Assembly: GCA_017441005.1 (NCBI GenBank)
Contig: JAFSAM010000070.1
Coordinates: forward strand, 1-61,005
Origin: Clostridia bacterium
Lineage (GTDB): Bacteria; Bacillota; Clostridia; Oscillospirales; CAG-272
Direction of reading: 5' to 3'
DNA length: 61,005 nucleotides
Part shown: positions 9,277 to 19,061 of the stretch, piece by piece
How the letters are laid out: the number at the start of each line of letters is the position of its first letter
Position numbering within the stretch: the first letter of the stretch is position 1
Notes under the pieces: generated by a model
Told to the model about the DNA's origin: nothing
What the model saw: the letters and a program-made list of their open reading frames with translations, nothing else
Database searches by the model: none
Made by a program: the position numbers and the translations under genes

Positions 9277-10155
9277 ATGCCCTCTACTCAGATACAGTGG
9301 TTTCCCGGCCACATGGCGAAAACCCGGCGGCTTATGAAAGAGGCTCTGCCGTCGGTCGACATTCTTATAAGCGTACTCGATTCAAGAATCCCCATAAGCT
9401 CGAAAAACCCTGAGATCGAGAGTCTTGCCGAGACTAAGCCGATCCTCACTTTGTTAAGCAAAGCAAGCCTTGCCGACCCGGTTGCCACGGCAGGCTGGAA
9501 GCAATATTTTAAGCAAATGGGGCAAAACTGCCTCTTTATCGACAGCATAACGGGTGCAGGCATTAACGATATTATGCCCGCCATTCGCGAAATTTTAAAA
9601 GAAAAACTTGCTCGATACGAGGAAAAAGGTATGACGGGCAGAAACATAAAAGCAATGATCGTGGGTATCCCGAACTCGGGTAAATCCTCGCTCATAAACA
9701 AGCTTGCCGGAAGTAAGAAGGTCAAAGTCGAGGACCGTCCGGGTGTAACGCTTACAAAGCAGTGGGTGCCCACCTCGATCGGTCTTGATCTGATGGATAT
9801 GCCCGGTGTGCTTTGGCCGAAATTCGACGATGAGACAATAGGCGAAAACCTCGCATTGACAGGCGCTATCCGCGATGCAATTTTAGATACCGAGAGCCTT
9901 GCCGTCGTTCTGTGCGCAAGACTGCGCAAGCTCTATCCCGAATTACTTATTTCGAGATACAAGCTCACAGAAAAAGATCTCGACGAGGATATGCAGGACT
10001 ACGAGGTCTTCGAAGCGATAGGAAGAAAACGAGGCTTCCTCATTTCGGGCGGCGAGATCAACTACGAAAGGACCGCCATCATGCTCCTCGATGAATTCAG
10101 GGGTGCCAAGATAGGCAGGATCACACTCGAAAAGCCCCCGATCGATGCAGAATAA
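9277..10155 (+). CDS. rbgA: Ribosome biogenesis GTPase RbgA (YlqF)
   Basis: RbgA is a circularly permuted GTPase that helps late assembly of the 50S subunit. The 292-residue protein begins with the family hallmark QWFPGHMAKTRR. The motifs come in the permuted order G4 (60s), G1 GIPNSGKS (130-137), G2 T158 in RPGVT, and G3 DMPG (174-177), followed by the C-terminal helical RNA-binding domain. The G4 position, normally NKxD, reads SKAS (61-64), which is unusual. The ATG at 9277 follows AGAAAGGAC. It lies 23 bases after lepB and 21 before rnhB, as in many Firmicutes. Confidence 0.93.
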   Translation: MPSTQIQWFPGHMAKTRRLMKEALPSVDILISVLDSRIPISSKNPEIESLAETKPILTLLSKASLADPVATAGWKQYFKQMGQNCLFIDSITGAGINDIMPAIREILKEKLARYEEKGMTGRNIKAMIVGIPNSGKSSLINKLAGSKKVKVEDRPGVTLTKQWVPTSIGLDLMDMPGVLWPKFDDETIGENLALTGAIRDAILDTESLAVVLCARLRKLYPELLISRYKLTEKDLDEDMQDYEVFEAIGRKRGFLISGGEINYERTAIMLLDEFRGAKIGRITLEKPPIDAE

Positions 10156-10176
10156 AACAAAAGGATATAAGCTTCA

Positions 10177-10785
10177 ATGTTAAACTGGGATATAGAAAAC
10201 AAGCTCCGTCTTGAAGGCTACAAAATAATATGCGGATGCGACGAAGCGGGAAGAGGCCCTCTTGCAGGAGAAGTTGCCGCCGCTGCATGCATACTTCCAA
10301 ACGGGCTCGAGATCAAAGGTCTTAACGACTCAAAAAAACTGAGCGAAAAAAAGCGCGAGGAGCTTTTTGACGTGATCAAAGAAGCTTCGGTCGCCTGTGC
10401 CGTCGCCACCTGCTCGGTCGAGGAGATCGAGCAATACAACATACTCGAATGTGCGCTTATGGCTATGCGCAGAGCAGTCGAGCAGCTTGACGTCAGACCC
10501 GAATTCATCCTTGTCGACGGAAACATCAACCGAGGCTTTACTCTTCCGTCGCAGGCAGTAATCGGCGGAGACGCAAAGTCTCCCAACATTGCCGCGGCAT
10601 CCATTCTTGCGAAGGTCACGCGTGACCGTCTTTGCTACAAGCTTGACGAAAAATATCCGCAGTACGGCTTTGCAAAGCACAAGGGCTATGCCACAAAAGA
10701 GCACAGAGAGGCGATTTTGAAATACGGCCCCTGCCCCGAGCACAGACCGCTTTTCCTGCGCAAGCTTCTCAACAAAGATGGCTGA
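10177..10785 (+). CDS. rnhB: Ribonuclease HII
   Basis: RNase HII removes RNA from RNA-DNA hybrids and excises single misincorporated ribonucleotides. The 202-residue protein shows the DEAGRGPLAG signature (D22, E23) and the third carboxylate D114 in ILVDGN, with conserved NDSKKLS and ASILAKVTRD blocks. Length and motifs are standard. Its end overlaps yraN by eight bases, implying translational coupling. Confidence 0.96.
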   Translation: MLNWDIENKLRLEGYKIICGCDEAGRGPLAGEVAAAACILPNGLEIKGLNDSKKLSEKKREELFDVIKEASVACAVATCSVEEIEQYNILECALMAMRRAVEQLDVRPEFILVDGNINRGFTLPSQAVIGGDAKSPNIAAASILAKVTRDRLCYKLDEKYPQYGFAKHKGYATKEHREAILKYGPCPEHRPLFLRKLLNKDG

Positions 10786-11164
10786 TTCGACACGCCAGAT
10801 CGGCAGACAGGGAGAAAATGCCGCATCCGACTGGCTTATAAAAAACGGTTACACCGTAACCGCACGAAACTATACCTCCCCCCACGGCGAAATTGACATA
10901 ATCGCCGAGGACGAAAAATATATTGTATTTGTCGAGGTAAAATACAGAAAAAACTCTGTACACCTATCAAAATACGGACGTCCGGTACGCGCTGTCACAA
11001 GCGCAAAAAAGCAGCATATCATCTCTGCTGTTAAGCATTACCTCAATGCAAACCCAACTTCCAAAAGACCGCGCATCGACGTCATAGAGATCATTAGCAC
11101 ACAAGAAGCAAACGGCTTTGTCTCTTTAAGCATCAAGCATTATAAAAACGCATTCGGAGAGTGA
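10778..11164 (+). CDS. yraN: UPF0102/YraN-family predicted endonuclease-fold protein
   Basis: This 128-residue member of the YraN (UPF0102) family has a Holliday-junction-resolvase-like fold; the cellular role is not established. GRQGENAASDWL, the HGEIDIIAED segment and FVEVKYRKN carry the conserved E, D and E-x-K of the restriction-endonuclease-like core. It is commonly found next to rnhB. It overlaps rnhB upstream and shares four bases (GTGA) with the dipeptidase downstream. Confidence 0.9.
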   Translation: MADSTRQIGRQGENAASDWLIKNGYTVTARNYTSPHGEIDIIAEDEKYIVFVEVKYRKNSVHLSKYGRPVRAVTSAKKQHIISAVKHYLNANPTSKRPRIDVIEIISTQEANGFVSLSIKHYKNAFGE

Positions 11165-12057
11165 TTTTTACGAAGATTTTTGACACACACTGCGACACCG
11201 CCTACGTAATCGAGAGAATGGGAGTCAAGTTCGACAACGACGAGACCCATCTTTCACTCAAAAAAATCGAAAAATACGACGTATACGAGCAAATGTTCGC
11301 AATCTGGTCGAGCCACAAGCGTACAGACGAAGAGAACTGGGAGCACTTCCATAAAGTAAAAAGCTATTTTGAAAAAGAGATACTCCCCTATAAAAGCGAA
11401 AAATTTATTCCCCATCTCGCCGTCGAGGGCTGTGCCTTACTCGGAGGTGACGTTTCCCGAGTTGATAAGCTGAAGGAATACGGCGTGCGTATGATGACCC
11501 TCGTTTGGCGCGATGAATGCTGTATGGGCGGCGCACACAACACAAATATCGGTCTTACCGACTTCGGCAAAAATGCGGTAAGACGTATGTTTGAGCTTGA
11601 TATCACCCCCGACATCAGCCACGCATCCGACAAAATGGCATACGAGACCTTTGAAATTGCCGCAGAATACGGCAAACCTGTTTTTGCAAGTCACTCTAAT
11701 CTCAGAAGCATCAGAACACACACCCGCAACATGACCGACGATATGTTCAAAGAGCTTATGAAAACGGGCGGCCTTGCGGGACTGAACTTCTGCTGTGAAT
11801 TTCTTGAATACATAGACGAGCGACCCGCCACCATCACAAATATGATCCGCCACCTCGAGCACTACCTTGAGCTCGGCGGCGAAAACAATGTCTGCATCGG
11901 AAGCGACTTCGACGGAATCAAAAAGCTGCCCGTCGGGATCTTAGGCGTACAAAGCCACGACGTATTCCGCGACGAGCTAAAAAAGCTCAACTACAGCGAC
12001 GAGCTTATCGAAAAGATCTTTTATAACAACGCAAAAGCCTTCTTCGACAAGCATTAA
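11161..12057 (+). CDS. Membrane-dipeptidase family (peptidase M19) enzyme
   Basis: This 298-residue zinc dipeptidase of the renal dipeptidase/M19 family hydrolyses dipeptides, often with a D-residue at the C-terminal side. Metal ligands are visible: H10 and D12 in THCDTA, bridging E89 in AVEG, H154 in DISHAS and H178 in ASHSN, plus GSDFDG near 247. There is no signal peptide or TM segment, so it is cytoplasmic. The start is a GTG overlapping the yraN stop (GTGA), which argues for coupled translation. A role in recycling cell-wall or dietary dipeptides is an inference. Confidence 0.88.
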   Translation: MIFTKIFDTHCDTAYVIERMGVKFDNDETHLSLKKIEKYDVYEQMFAIWSSHKRTDEENWEHFHKVKSYFEKEILPYKSEKFIPHLAVEGCALLGGDVSRVDKLKEYGVRMMTLVWRDECCMGGAHNTNIGLTDFGKNAVRRMFELDITPDISHASDKMAYETFEIAAEYGKPVFASHSNLRSIRTHTRNMTDDMFKELMKTGGLAGLNFCCEFLEYIDERPATITNMIRHLEHYLELGGENNVCIGSDFDGIKKLPVGILGVQSHDVFRDELKKLNYSDELIEKIFYNNAKAFFDKH

Positions 12058-12111
12058 TGCAACATAAATTCGTTTAAAATATTACTTTTATATAAAAAAG
12101 AGGACTGTTTT

Positions 12112-13602
12112 ATGAAAAACATCAACTACATCAGCACAAGAGGCAACACAAAGCCCGTTTCATCTGCCCAGGCTATCAAGCAGGGTCTTGCGGATGACGG
12201 CGGTCTTTTTATGCCCGAAACGATACCCGCACTCACAAAAGAGGATTTTGATTTTCTGAAGAAGGCGACATACCCCGAAAGGGCCGCCTACGTTATGGCA
12301 AAATTCCTCACCGACTACACCTACGACGAGCTTCTTGCCGACTGCAAGGAAAGCTATTCGGAAGCACGTTTCCCCGGCGGTGCGGCTCCCCTCTCCAACA
12401 TCGGCAACCTCCGTTTGCTCGAGCTTTGGCACGGTCCCACCTGCGCATTCAAGGATATGGCACTTCAGGTAATGCCCCGTCTTCTTTCGAGAGCATTGAC
12501 AAAGACCGGCGAAAAGAGAACCGCATTTATTCTTGTTGCGACCTCGGGCGACACCGGAAAAGCCGCACTTGAGGGCTACAAGGACGTCGACGGAATCAAG
12601 ATCATGGTATTCTATCCCGTAGACGGTGTAAGCCGCGTTCAGAAATTACAGATGGCTACCCAGGAGGGCAACAACGTTACCGTTTGCGCCATCAAGGGTA
12701 ACTTCGACGATGCGCAAAACGGCGTCAAAAAGATATTCGGAAACGCAGAAACGGCTAAAACTCTCGACGAAAACGGTCACTTTTTCTCGTCTGCAAACTC
12801 CATCAACTGGGGCAGACTCGTTCCCCAGATCGTCTACTACATCTCGTCCTACTGCGATATGGTAAACACCGGCGACATCAAAGAGGGCGACAGCGTAAAC
12901 GTATGCGTTCCCACAGGTAACTTCGGCAACATTTTTGCCGCATACATAGCTAAAATGATGGGGCTTCCCGTCAACCGCTTCATCTGCGCGTCCAACTGCA
13001 ACAACATTCTCACCGACTTTATTTCCACCGGTACATACGACAGAAACAGAGTGTTCCACACCACAATGTCTCCCTCTATGGACATTCTTATCTCCAGCAA
13101 CCTCGAGCGCTTGCTCTACGTTATCGCCGGAAACGAAAAGACTGCATCCTACATGAAGGAGCTCAATACCAAGGGTGTTTACTCGGTCGATCCCGAAACA
13201 AAGGAAAAGATCACCTCCTCGTTCTCGGGCTACTTCTGCGCAGAAAACGATACTGCCAAGACCATCAAGGAGACATTTGATAACTATAATTATCTTATAG
13301 ATACACACACCGCCGTTGCGGTCAAGTGCGCAAACGAATACATCAAGGAAACAGGCGACGACCGCAAGATAATCGTCGCATCCACAGCATCTCCCTACAA
13401 GTTTGCAAACAACGTATACGCATCCCTTACAGGCGAGACCAAGGAAAACGAATTCGATGCCCTCAAGGCTACAGAGAAGCTGTCGGGCAGTCCTATTCCT
13501 TCTCCCTTAGCTAACCTCGAATCAAAGAAAGTACGCTTCACACAGGTCATCGATCCCGAAGATATGACATCCGAGGTCCTCAAAACCATCGGCATCAAAT
13601 AA
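12112..13602 (+). CDS. thrC: Threonine synthase
   Basis: ThrC converts O-phospho-homoserine to threonine with PLP. The 496-residue length and the N-terminus (INYISTRG, LADDGGLFMPE) match the long class. K114 in CAFKDMALQ is the PLP-binding lysine, and the ATSGDTGKAA and PTGNFGN loops bind phosphate. AAAGAGGACTG precedes the ATG. It follows the dipeptidase by 54 bases and precedes the metallophosphoesterase by 46. No hom or thrB gene is in the window. Confidence 0.95.
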   Translation: MKNINYISTRGNTKPVSSAQAIKQGLADDGGLFMPETIPALTKEDFDFLKKATYPERAAYVMAKFLTDYTYDELLADCKESYSEARFPGGAAPLSNIGNLRLLELWHGPTCAFKDMALQVMPRLLSRALTKTGEKRTAFILVATSGDTGKAALEGYKDVDGIKIMVFYPVDGVSRVQKLQMATQEGNNVTVCAIKGNFDDAQNGVKKIFGNAETAKTLDENGHFFSSANSINWGRLVPQIVYYISSYCDMVNTGDIKEGDSVNVCVPTGNFGNIFAAYIAKMMGLPVNRFICASNCNNILTDFISTGTYDRNRVFHTTMSPSMDILISSNLERLLYVIAGNEKTASYMKELNTKGVYSVDPETKEKITSSFSGYFCAENDTAKTIKETFDNYNYLIDTHTAVAVKCANEYIKETGDDRKIIVASTASPYKFANNVYASLTGETKENEFDALKATEKLSGSPIPSPLANLESKKVRFTQVIDPEDMTSEVLKTIGIK

Positions 13603-13648
13603 ACCCGCACAGCATTTTACGGATAATATAAAAAGGAGGCTCTGCCAA

Positions 13649-14359
13649 ATGTCGCTGTTTGCACTTTCGGACACACATTTGTCACTTTATAATGACAAGC
13701 CGATGGACATTTTCGGCAACAGATGGCAGGACTATGCCGCAAAGATCGACCGTGGCTGGCGTGCTGTGGTGACCGACAGAGACACAGTTGTCATTGCGGG
13801 CGATGTAAGTTGGGGAATATCCCTTGAAGAAGCAAAGCTCGACCTTCTCTATCTCGACAGCCTGCCGGGACAGAAGATCATATCCAAGGGTAATCACGAC
13901 TACTGGTGGTCGACAGCCGCGAAGATCAACGCCTTCTTCGCAGAAAACAACATCACCACCATCAAAACGATGCACAATAATGCATTTACGGTGGGTGACG
14001 TTACCGTATGCGGCACAAGGGGCTGGTACAGCGAGGGCAAAAATGCGCCGCGCGAAGCCGACTACGATAAAATTGTCGCGAGGGAGGCGGGCAGACTCGA
14101 ACTGTCCATCAAAGAGGGACTCAAGCTGTCGCAAACAAACGAGATCATAGTCTTTCTCCACTTCCCACCGGTCTACAACGATTACGTCTGCGACGAAATT
14201 CTCACGATCCTACATAAATACGAGGTCAAAAAAGTCTACTACGGCCACATTCACGGTGTATACGGACTCCCCTCTACGTTCAGCTGTGACGGAATCGATT
14301 TCACCATCACCTCCGCCGACTACCTGAACTTTGTTCCCACCCTCGTTAAGCGCGGATAA
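13649..14359 (+). CDS. Calcineurin-like metallophosphoesterase
   Basis: This 236-residue cytoplasmic protein has the two-metal phosphoesterase motifs: D8-x-H10 (LSDTHLS), GDVSWG, GNHDYWW and the C-terminal GHIHG. The substrate is unknown; the family includes phosphodiesterases and phosphatases. AAAAGGAGG sits upstream of the ATG. It is the last gene of the lepB-rbgA-rnhB-yraN-thrC run, followed by the separate promoter of tig. Confidence 0.85.
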   Translation: MSLFALSDTHLSLYNDKPMDIFGNRWQDYAAKIDRGWRAVVTDRDTVVIAGDVSWGISLEEAKLDLLYLDSLPGQKIISKGNHDYWWSTAAKINAFFAENNITTIKTMHNNAFTVGDVTVCGTRGWYSEGKNAPREADYDKIVAREAGRLELSIKEGLKLSQTNEIIVFLHFPPVYNDYVCDEILTILHKYEVKKVYYGHIHGVYGLPSTFSCDGIDFTITSADYLNFVPTLVKRG

Positions 14360-14414
14360 AACCCGTTTTTTCGGCAAATTACACACTTTTTCGGGAAAAT
14401 TTTTGTATATTCTA

Positions 14415-14443
14415 TTGACATTTAGTGCGTATGGATATAAAAT
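14415..14443 (+). promoter_or_regulatory. Promoter of tig-clpP-clpX
   Basis: TTGACA (14415-14420), 17-base spacer, TAAAAT (14438-14443). Transcription would start near 14450, which rules out the in-frame ATG at 14447 as the tig start. Confidence 0.88.
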
Positions 14444-14482
14444 AATATGATAGGAAAAATAACAATTCCGGAGGAATTACAA

Positions 14483-15943
14483 ATGAGTTTAAAAAACGTA
14501 ACAAAAAAAGAAAAGAACGTTGTGGAAATTGAATTTTCCATCGACAAAAAGGCTTTCGACGAGGAAGTTAGCCGCGTTTTCAAAAAGAACGCTGCAAAAA
14601 TGAACGTTCCCGGCTTCAGAAAGGGTAAGGCTCCCCGCTCCATCATCGAAAAGATGTACGGCAAGGGCGTATTCTATGATGACGCCATCAACAATCTTCT
14701 CCCCGAAGCTTATACAGAAGCTGCAAAAGAATCCAAGGAAGAAATCGTTAGCCAGCCCGAGTTCGAGCTCATCTCCATCGATGAAAACGGTGTAGCTCTC
14801 AAGGCTAAGGTATACGTAAAACCCGAGGTTGAAATAGAAGGCTATAAGGGCATCGAAGTCGAAAAGACAGTTAAGAAGGTAACAGATGAAGACGTTGACC
14901 ACGAGCTTGAGCACGCTCGTCAGCGCAATGCACGTACACTCGACGTTACCGACAGAGCTGCTCAGACCGACGATATCGCAAACATCGACTACGAGGGCTT
15001 TGCTGACGGCGTTGCTTTCGAGGGCGGTAAGGGCGAAAACCACGACCTCAAGCTCGGCAGCGGTCAGTTCATCCCCGGCTTCGAGGATCAGATCGTAGGT
15101 CACAACATCGGCGATAAGTTCGACGTAAACGTAACCTTCCCCGAAGAGTATCACTCCGAAGAGCTCGCAGGCAAGGCTGCAGTATTTAAGGTAAAACTCA
15201 ATGCGCTCAAGGTAACAGAGCTCCCCGAGCTTAACGACGAATTTGCAAAGGATGCTTCCGAATTTGACACTCTTGCTGAATATAAGGCTGACATTAAGGC
15301 TAAAATCCAGGAGAGAAACGAAAAAGAGGCTGAAAACCACGTAGAAGAACAGATCATTGATGCTCTCGGCGAAAAGCTTAAGGCTGATATCCCTGAAGCT
15401 ATGATCGAAACCGAGGCTGAGAACCTTCTCCGCGACTACGACAACAACCTCCGTATGCAGGGTATGAACCTTTCTGACTTCGTTAAGTACACAGGCATGT
15501 CCCTCGACACCATGCGTGAGCAGTTCAAGCCCCGCGCTGAACGTCAGGTAAAGACCAGACTCGCTCTCGAAAAGATCGCTGAGCTCGAAAAGATCGAGGT
15601 TTTCGAAAAGGAAGTTGAAGACGAGTTCGACAGAATCGCTAAGATGTACAACATCGGCGTCGAAGAAGTCAAGAAGAGCATCGAAAACGAGAACCTCAAG
15701 AAGGACCTCGCTGTTCAGAAGGCAGTTGACCTCCTCAAGGCTGAAGCTGTTATCGTAAAGGCTAAGAAGGAGACAAAGAAGGCTGAAGGCGAAGAAAAGC
15801 CCGCAGCTAAGAAGACCACGGCTAAGAAGACCACAGCTAAAAAGGCAGAGGGCGAAGAGGCTCCCGCTAAAAAAACAACAGCTAAAAAAACAACCGCAAC
15901 CAAGAAGACTGCCGCTAAAAAGGCAGAGGATAAGGCTGAATAA
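14483..15943 (+). CDS. tig: Trigger factor with a Lys/Ala-rich C-terminal tail
   Basis: Trigger factor is the ribosome-bound chaperone and peptidyl-prolyl isomerase that meets nascent chains. The 486-residue protein has the ribosome-binding domain with [11 protein letters not shown] near 45, the FKBP domain (about 160-250, with the [12 protein letters not shown] motif) and the helical C-terminal arms. Beyond the usual end is a roughly 60-residue tail (about 424-486) of repeated AKKTT/KKAEG units, resembling histone H1-like basic tails. The start at 14483 follows GGAGG and fits the promoter at 14415-14443. Downstream come clpP and clpX, the common order. The body is certain; the tail's role is unknown (nucleic-acid or ribosome binding are possibilities). 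Confidence 0.95.
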   Translation: MSLKNVTKKEKNVVEIEFSIDKKAFDEEVSRVFKKNAAKMNVPGFRKGKAPRSIIEKMYGKGVFYDDAINNLLPEAYTEAAKESKEEIVSQPEFELISIDENGVALKAKVYVKPEVEIEGYKGIEVEKTVKKVTDEDVDHELEHARQRNARTLDVTDRAAQTDDIANIDYEGFADGVAFEGGKGENHDLKLGSGQFIPGFEDQIVGHNIGDKFDVNVTFPEEYHSEELAGKAAVFKVKLNALKVTELPELNDEFAKDASEFDTLAEYKADIKAKIQERNEKEAENHVEEQIIDALGEKLKADIPEAMIETEAENLLRDYDNNLRMQGMNLSDFVKYTGMSLDTMREQFKPRAERQVKTRLALEKIAELEKIEVFEKEVEDEFDRIAKMYNIGVEEVKKSIENENLKKDLAVQKAVDLLKAEAVIVKAKKETKKAEGEEKPAAKKTTAKKTTAKKAEGEEAPAKKTTAKKTTATKKTAAKKAEDKAE

Positions 15944-16008
15944 TAACTGATATTCGGCAAAAGCTTATCAAACATCGGCGGCAGATTACAAGAAAAGGAG
16001 ATACTATT

Positions 16009-16593
16009 ATGGCATTGGTACCAACAGTCATCGAACAAACCAACCGCGGCGAAAGAGCATACGATATATACTCCCGCCTGCTCAATGACAGAATCATATT
16101 CCTCAGCGATGAGGTCAATGATACGACGGCATCTCTTGTTGTAGCCCAGCTGCTTTTCCTTGAAGCACAAGACCCCGACAAGGATATTTCACTGTACATC
16201 AATAGCCCCGGCGGTTCCATCACCGCCGGAATGGCTATCTACGATACGATGAACTATATCAAGTGTGACGTATCCACCATCTGCGTGGGTATGGCTGCAA
16301 GTATGGGTGCATTTCTGCTTTCCGCAGGTGCTAAGGGCAAGAGATACGCTCTCCCCAACAGCGAGATCATGATCCACCAGCCTCTCGGCGGTATGCAGGG
16401 TCAGGCTACCGACATCAAGATCCACGCCGACCGTATAATCAAGATCCGCGAAAAGCTCAACTCCATACTCTCGGAGGTTACCGGTCAGTCGATCGAGACC
16501 ATCGAGCACGATACCGAAAGAGATAACTTCATGACGGCAGACGAGGCTTGCGCCTACGGTCTGATCGACAAGGTTATCACCAAGAAAAACTAA
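16009..16593 (+). CDS. clpP: ATP-dependent Clp protease proteolytic subunit
   Basis: ClpP forms the tetradecameric protease chamber that works with ClpX. The 194-residue protein carries the catalytic Ser98 in [11 protein letters not shown] and His123 in MIHQPLGG, with the Asp in the [10 protein letters not shown] region. AAAAGGAG is seven to eight bases before the ATG. It lies 65 bases after tig and 27 before clpX. Confidence 0.97.
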   Translation: MALVPTVIEQTNRGERAYDIYSRLLNDRIIFLSDEVNDTTASLVVAQLLFLEAQDPDKDISLYINSPGGSITAGMAIYDTMNYIKCDVSTICVGMAASMGAFLLSAGAKGKRYALPNSEIMIHQPLGGMQGQATDIKIHADRIIKIREKLNSILSEVTGQSIETIEHDTERDNFMTADEACAYGLIDKVITKKN

Positions 16594-16620
16594 TTCTTCC
16601 CCCGAAAGAGGACATTTCAA

Positions 16621-17910
16621 ATGCCAAAAAATAGCGGTAATACAAACAATCTTATTCGTTGTTCTTTCTGCGGAAGAGATGAAAACTCCGTTGAGTTCAT
16701 TATTCCATCACCCATAGATCAGGGCGCATTTATATGCAGTGACTGCATAGATGCCTGTGAAAGAATAATTGACGATCACAGAGAGTACACCGAAAAGGGT
16801 CAAAAGCTTACGCTTAAAAGTCTCCCCAAGCCCCAGCAGATCAAAAACACGCTCGACGAGTATGTTATCGGTCAGGATGAGGCAAAGAGAGTGCTTTCCG
16901 TATCGGTATACAACCACTATAAAAGAATACTCAGCAAGGAAAAGAAATCGGACGACAGTGTAGAGATCCAGAAAAGCAACGTGTTGCTCCTCGGTCCTAC
17001 AGGCGTAGGTAAGACCTTCCTTGCCCAGACACTTGCAAAAACGCTGAAGGTCCCCTTCGCTATTGCAGATGCTACCACACTCACCGAGGCCGGCTACGTC
17101 GGCGAAGACGTCGAGAACATCCTTCTCCGTCTCATTCAGGCGGCGGATTATGACATCGAGCTTGCCGAAAGGGGTATCATCTATATCGACGAGATCGACA
17201 AGATCTCAAGAAGAAGCGAAAACCGTTCCATAACCCGTGACGTTTCGGGCGAGGGCGTTCAGCAAGCATTACTGAAAATACTCGAGGGTACCGTTTCAAA
17301 CGTTCCTCCTCAGGGCGGCAGAAAACACCCCAATCAGGAGTTTATTCAGATCAATACCGAGAATATCCTGTTTATCTGCGGAGGCGCATTTGACGGACTT
17401 AGCGACATAATCGAAAAGCGTTCGGGAAGTCAGCTCATCGGCTTCGGCAGCAACATTCAGACAAAAGCGGAAAAGAAAAAGCACAATATTTATAAAGACG
17501 TTGTTTCTCACGATATTGTCAAATACGGCATAATCCCCGAGCTTGTCGGCCGTCTTCCCGTCATCGTGGGACTCGAAGAGCTCGACAGTGACGCTTTGAT
17601 CAGAATTCTCAAAGAGCCTAAAAACTCCCTTATCAAGCAGTATCAAAAGCTGTTTGATATGGATAACGTTGAACTTAAGTTCACAAAAGGCGCGCTCGAA
17701 GAGATCGCCTCTCTCGCAATTGAAAGAAATATCGGTGCACGCGGTCTGCGTTCCATAATCGAAGGCTTTATGACCGATATAATGTTTGATGTTCCCTCAA
17801 GAAAGGATATCGAGTCGGTCACCGTCACTCAAAAGACCGTCCAAAAACTTGAAGAACCCAAATTCACTTTCAAACAAAAAGAGGGCAAGCAAATTAAATT
17901 TGCAAATTAG
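16621..17910 (+). CDS. clpX: ATP-dependent Clp protease ATP-binding subunit
   Basis: ClpX is the AAA+ unfoldase that recognises substrates and feeds ClpP. The 429-residue protein has an N-terminal C4 zinc finger (C14, C17, C39, C42), Walker A GPTGVGKT, Walker [10 protein letters not shown], the [14 protein letters not shown] pore/substrate region and sensor motifs ending in the GARGLRSI box. It is the last gene of tig-clpP-clpX and is followed by an intrinsic terminator at 17925-17954. Confidence 0.97.
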   Translation: MPKNSGNTNNLIRCSFCGRDENSVEFIIPSPIDQGAFICSDCIDACERIIDDHREYTEKGQKLTLKSLPKPQQIKNTLDEYVIGQDEAKRVLSVSVYNHYKRILSKEKKSDDSVEIQKSNVLLLGPTGVGKTFLAQTLAKTLKVPFAIADATTLTEAGYVGEDVENILLRLIQAADYDIELAERGIIYIDEIDKISRRSENRSITRDVSGEGVQQALLKILEGTVSNVPPQGGRKHPNQEFIQINTENILFICGGAFDGLSDIIEKRSGSQLIGFGSNIQTKAEKKKHNIYKDVVSHDIVKYGIIPELVGRLPVIVGLEELDSDALIRILKEPKNSLIKQYQKLFDMDNVELKFTKGALEEIASLAIERNIGARGLRSIIEGFMTDIMFDVPSRKDIESVTVTQKTVQKLEEPKFTFKQKEGKQIKFAN

Positions 17911-17924
17911 TCTTAAAAAACAAT

Positions 17925-17954
17925 AATCCCCGCTTTTTAACCGACGCGGGGATT
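17925..17954 (+). terminator. Intrinsic terminator after clpX
   Basis: AATCCCCGC (17925-17933) pairs with GCGGGGATT (17946-17954), followed by TTTAATTACACTTT. Confidence 0.85.
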
Positions 17955-17997
17955 TTTAATTACACTTTAATCAATAATCAATCAAAGGATGTTTATT

Positions 17998-18957
17998 ATG
18001 AGCGATCAAGCAAGGGAAAAGGTACTTTTTATAGTCAATCCAAAATCCGGAAAAATGATTATGAAAAAAAAGCTGTTTGAAGTAGTAAAGCTTTTTTCCG
18101 ATTCCGGCTTCGAGCCTACCGTGCTTATGACACAAAAAAGAGGCGATGCCTCGATCATCGCCAAGGAACACGGTCCGAGGTTTGACCGTATAGTATCCTG
18201 CGGCGGTGACGGGACACTGAATGAAGTGGTTACGGGTCTTATGGAGCTGCCCAAAGAAGCTCGTCCTCCGCTCGGTTTTATTCCCGCGGGCACGACAAAC
18301 GATCTGGCTTCGACCTTAGGCATACCCACAAAGACGATCGAAGCCGCAAAGACAGTCATTGAAAACAAGCCTATTCCCAATGACGTCGGTTTTTTTAACA
18401 ATACGAGATATTTCAACTACATAGCATCCTGCGGTGCTTTCGCCGCAACCTCCTATTCGACCCCGCAGGGCTTAAAAAACACCATCGGTCACTCGGCATA
18501 CATCCTTGAAGGTATCAAGGACGTAACAAAGATCCGATCTATGAATATGAAGCTCGAAATGCCCGACAAAACGATCGAGGGCAAGTTCATTTTCGTAGCG
18601 ATCACCAATGCGCTCTCTATGGGCGGTGTATATAAGCTCAAGCCCGAGACGGTCAACCTCCAGGACGGAGAATTCGAGGTGCTACTCGTAAGAAAGCCGA
18701 GCAATCCCGCACAAACGGTAAGTATGCTCCACCAACTCACAAGACACAAGTACGATAAAGACCACGTGCATTTCTACCACACTCCGTCGATAAAAATTAC
18801 GGCAGATAAACCCATAAAATGGACGGTAGACGGTGAATTCGGCGGCGAGCTTGACAGTGTTACTGTCAAAAATATGCACGGTGCGATCAGTATCTTCAAG
18901 CCGGTACCCAAGATCGCTATGGCAGAAAAAGAAAAGTCCTTGATGATCGAGAAATAA
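17998..18957 (+). CDS. Diacylglycerol kinase-like lipid kinase
   Basis: This 319-residue protein of the DagK/YegS lipid kinase family phosphorylates diacylglycerol or a related lipid with ATP. Conserved blocks are IVNPKSGK near the N-terminus, CGGDGTLNEVV (nucleotide binding), GFIPAGTTNDLA (the usual GTxND), and the C-terminal half with WTVDGEFGG. An ATG at 17989 is in frame, but the one at 17998 has the better spacing (nine bases) from AAAGGA, so it is preferred. It stands alone between two terminators. Recycling of diacylglycerol from lipoteichoic acid synthesis is the likely role, by family. Confidence 0.88.
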   Translation: MSDQAREKVLFIVNPKSGKMIMKKKLFEVVKLFSDSGFEPTVLMTQKRGDASIIAKEHGPRFDRIVSCGGDGTLNEVVTGLMELPKEARPPLGFIPAGTTNDLASTLGIPTKTIEAAKTVIENKPIPNDVGFFNNTRYFNYIASCGAFAATSYSTPQGLKNTIGHSAYILEGIKDVTKIRSMNMKLEMPDKTIEGKFIFVAITNALSMGGVYKLKPETVNLQDGEFEVLLVRKPSNPAQTVSMLHQLTRHKYDKDHVHFYHTPSIKITADKPIKWTVDGEFGGELDSVTVKNMHGAISIFKPVPKIAMAEKEKSLMIEK

Positions 18958-19015
18958 ATTCACTGCTTGTCACTTTACGGTATTATTTTTTTCGTATTAC
19001 TTCAAAAAAACAATT

Positions 19016-19049
19016 CAGGGAGTACCGTTTTTTAAAACGGTACTCCCTG
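19016..19049. terminator. Bidirectional terminator between the lipid kinase and araC-type genes
   Basis: A 16-bp perfect stem (19016-19031 with 19034-19049; core GGGAGTACCG/CGGTACTCCC). T-rich tracts flank it on both strands, so it can end the plus-strand lipid kinase and the minus-strand regulator transcripts. Confidence 0.9.
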
Positions 19050-19061
19050 TTTTAATATTTT

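Noticed and set aside
14489..15340. 283-codon minus-strand frame opposite tig
   Set aside because: Shadow composition (Val/Leu/Phe/Cys) and no ribosome binding site; tig is certain.
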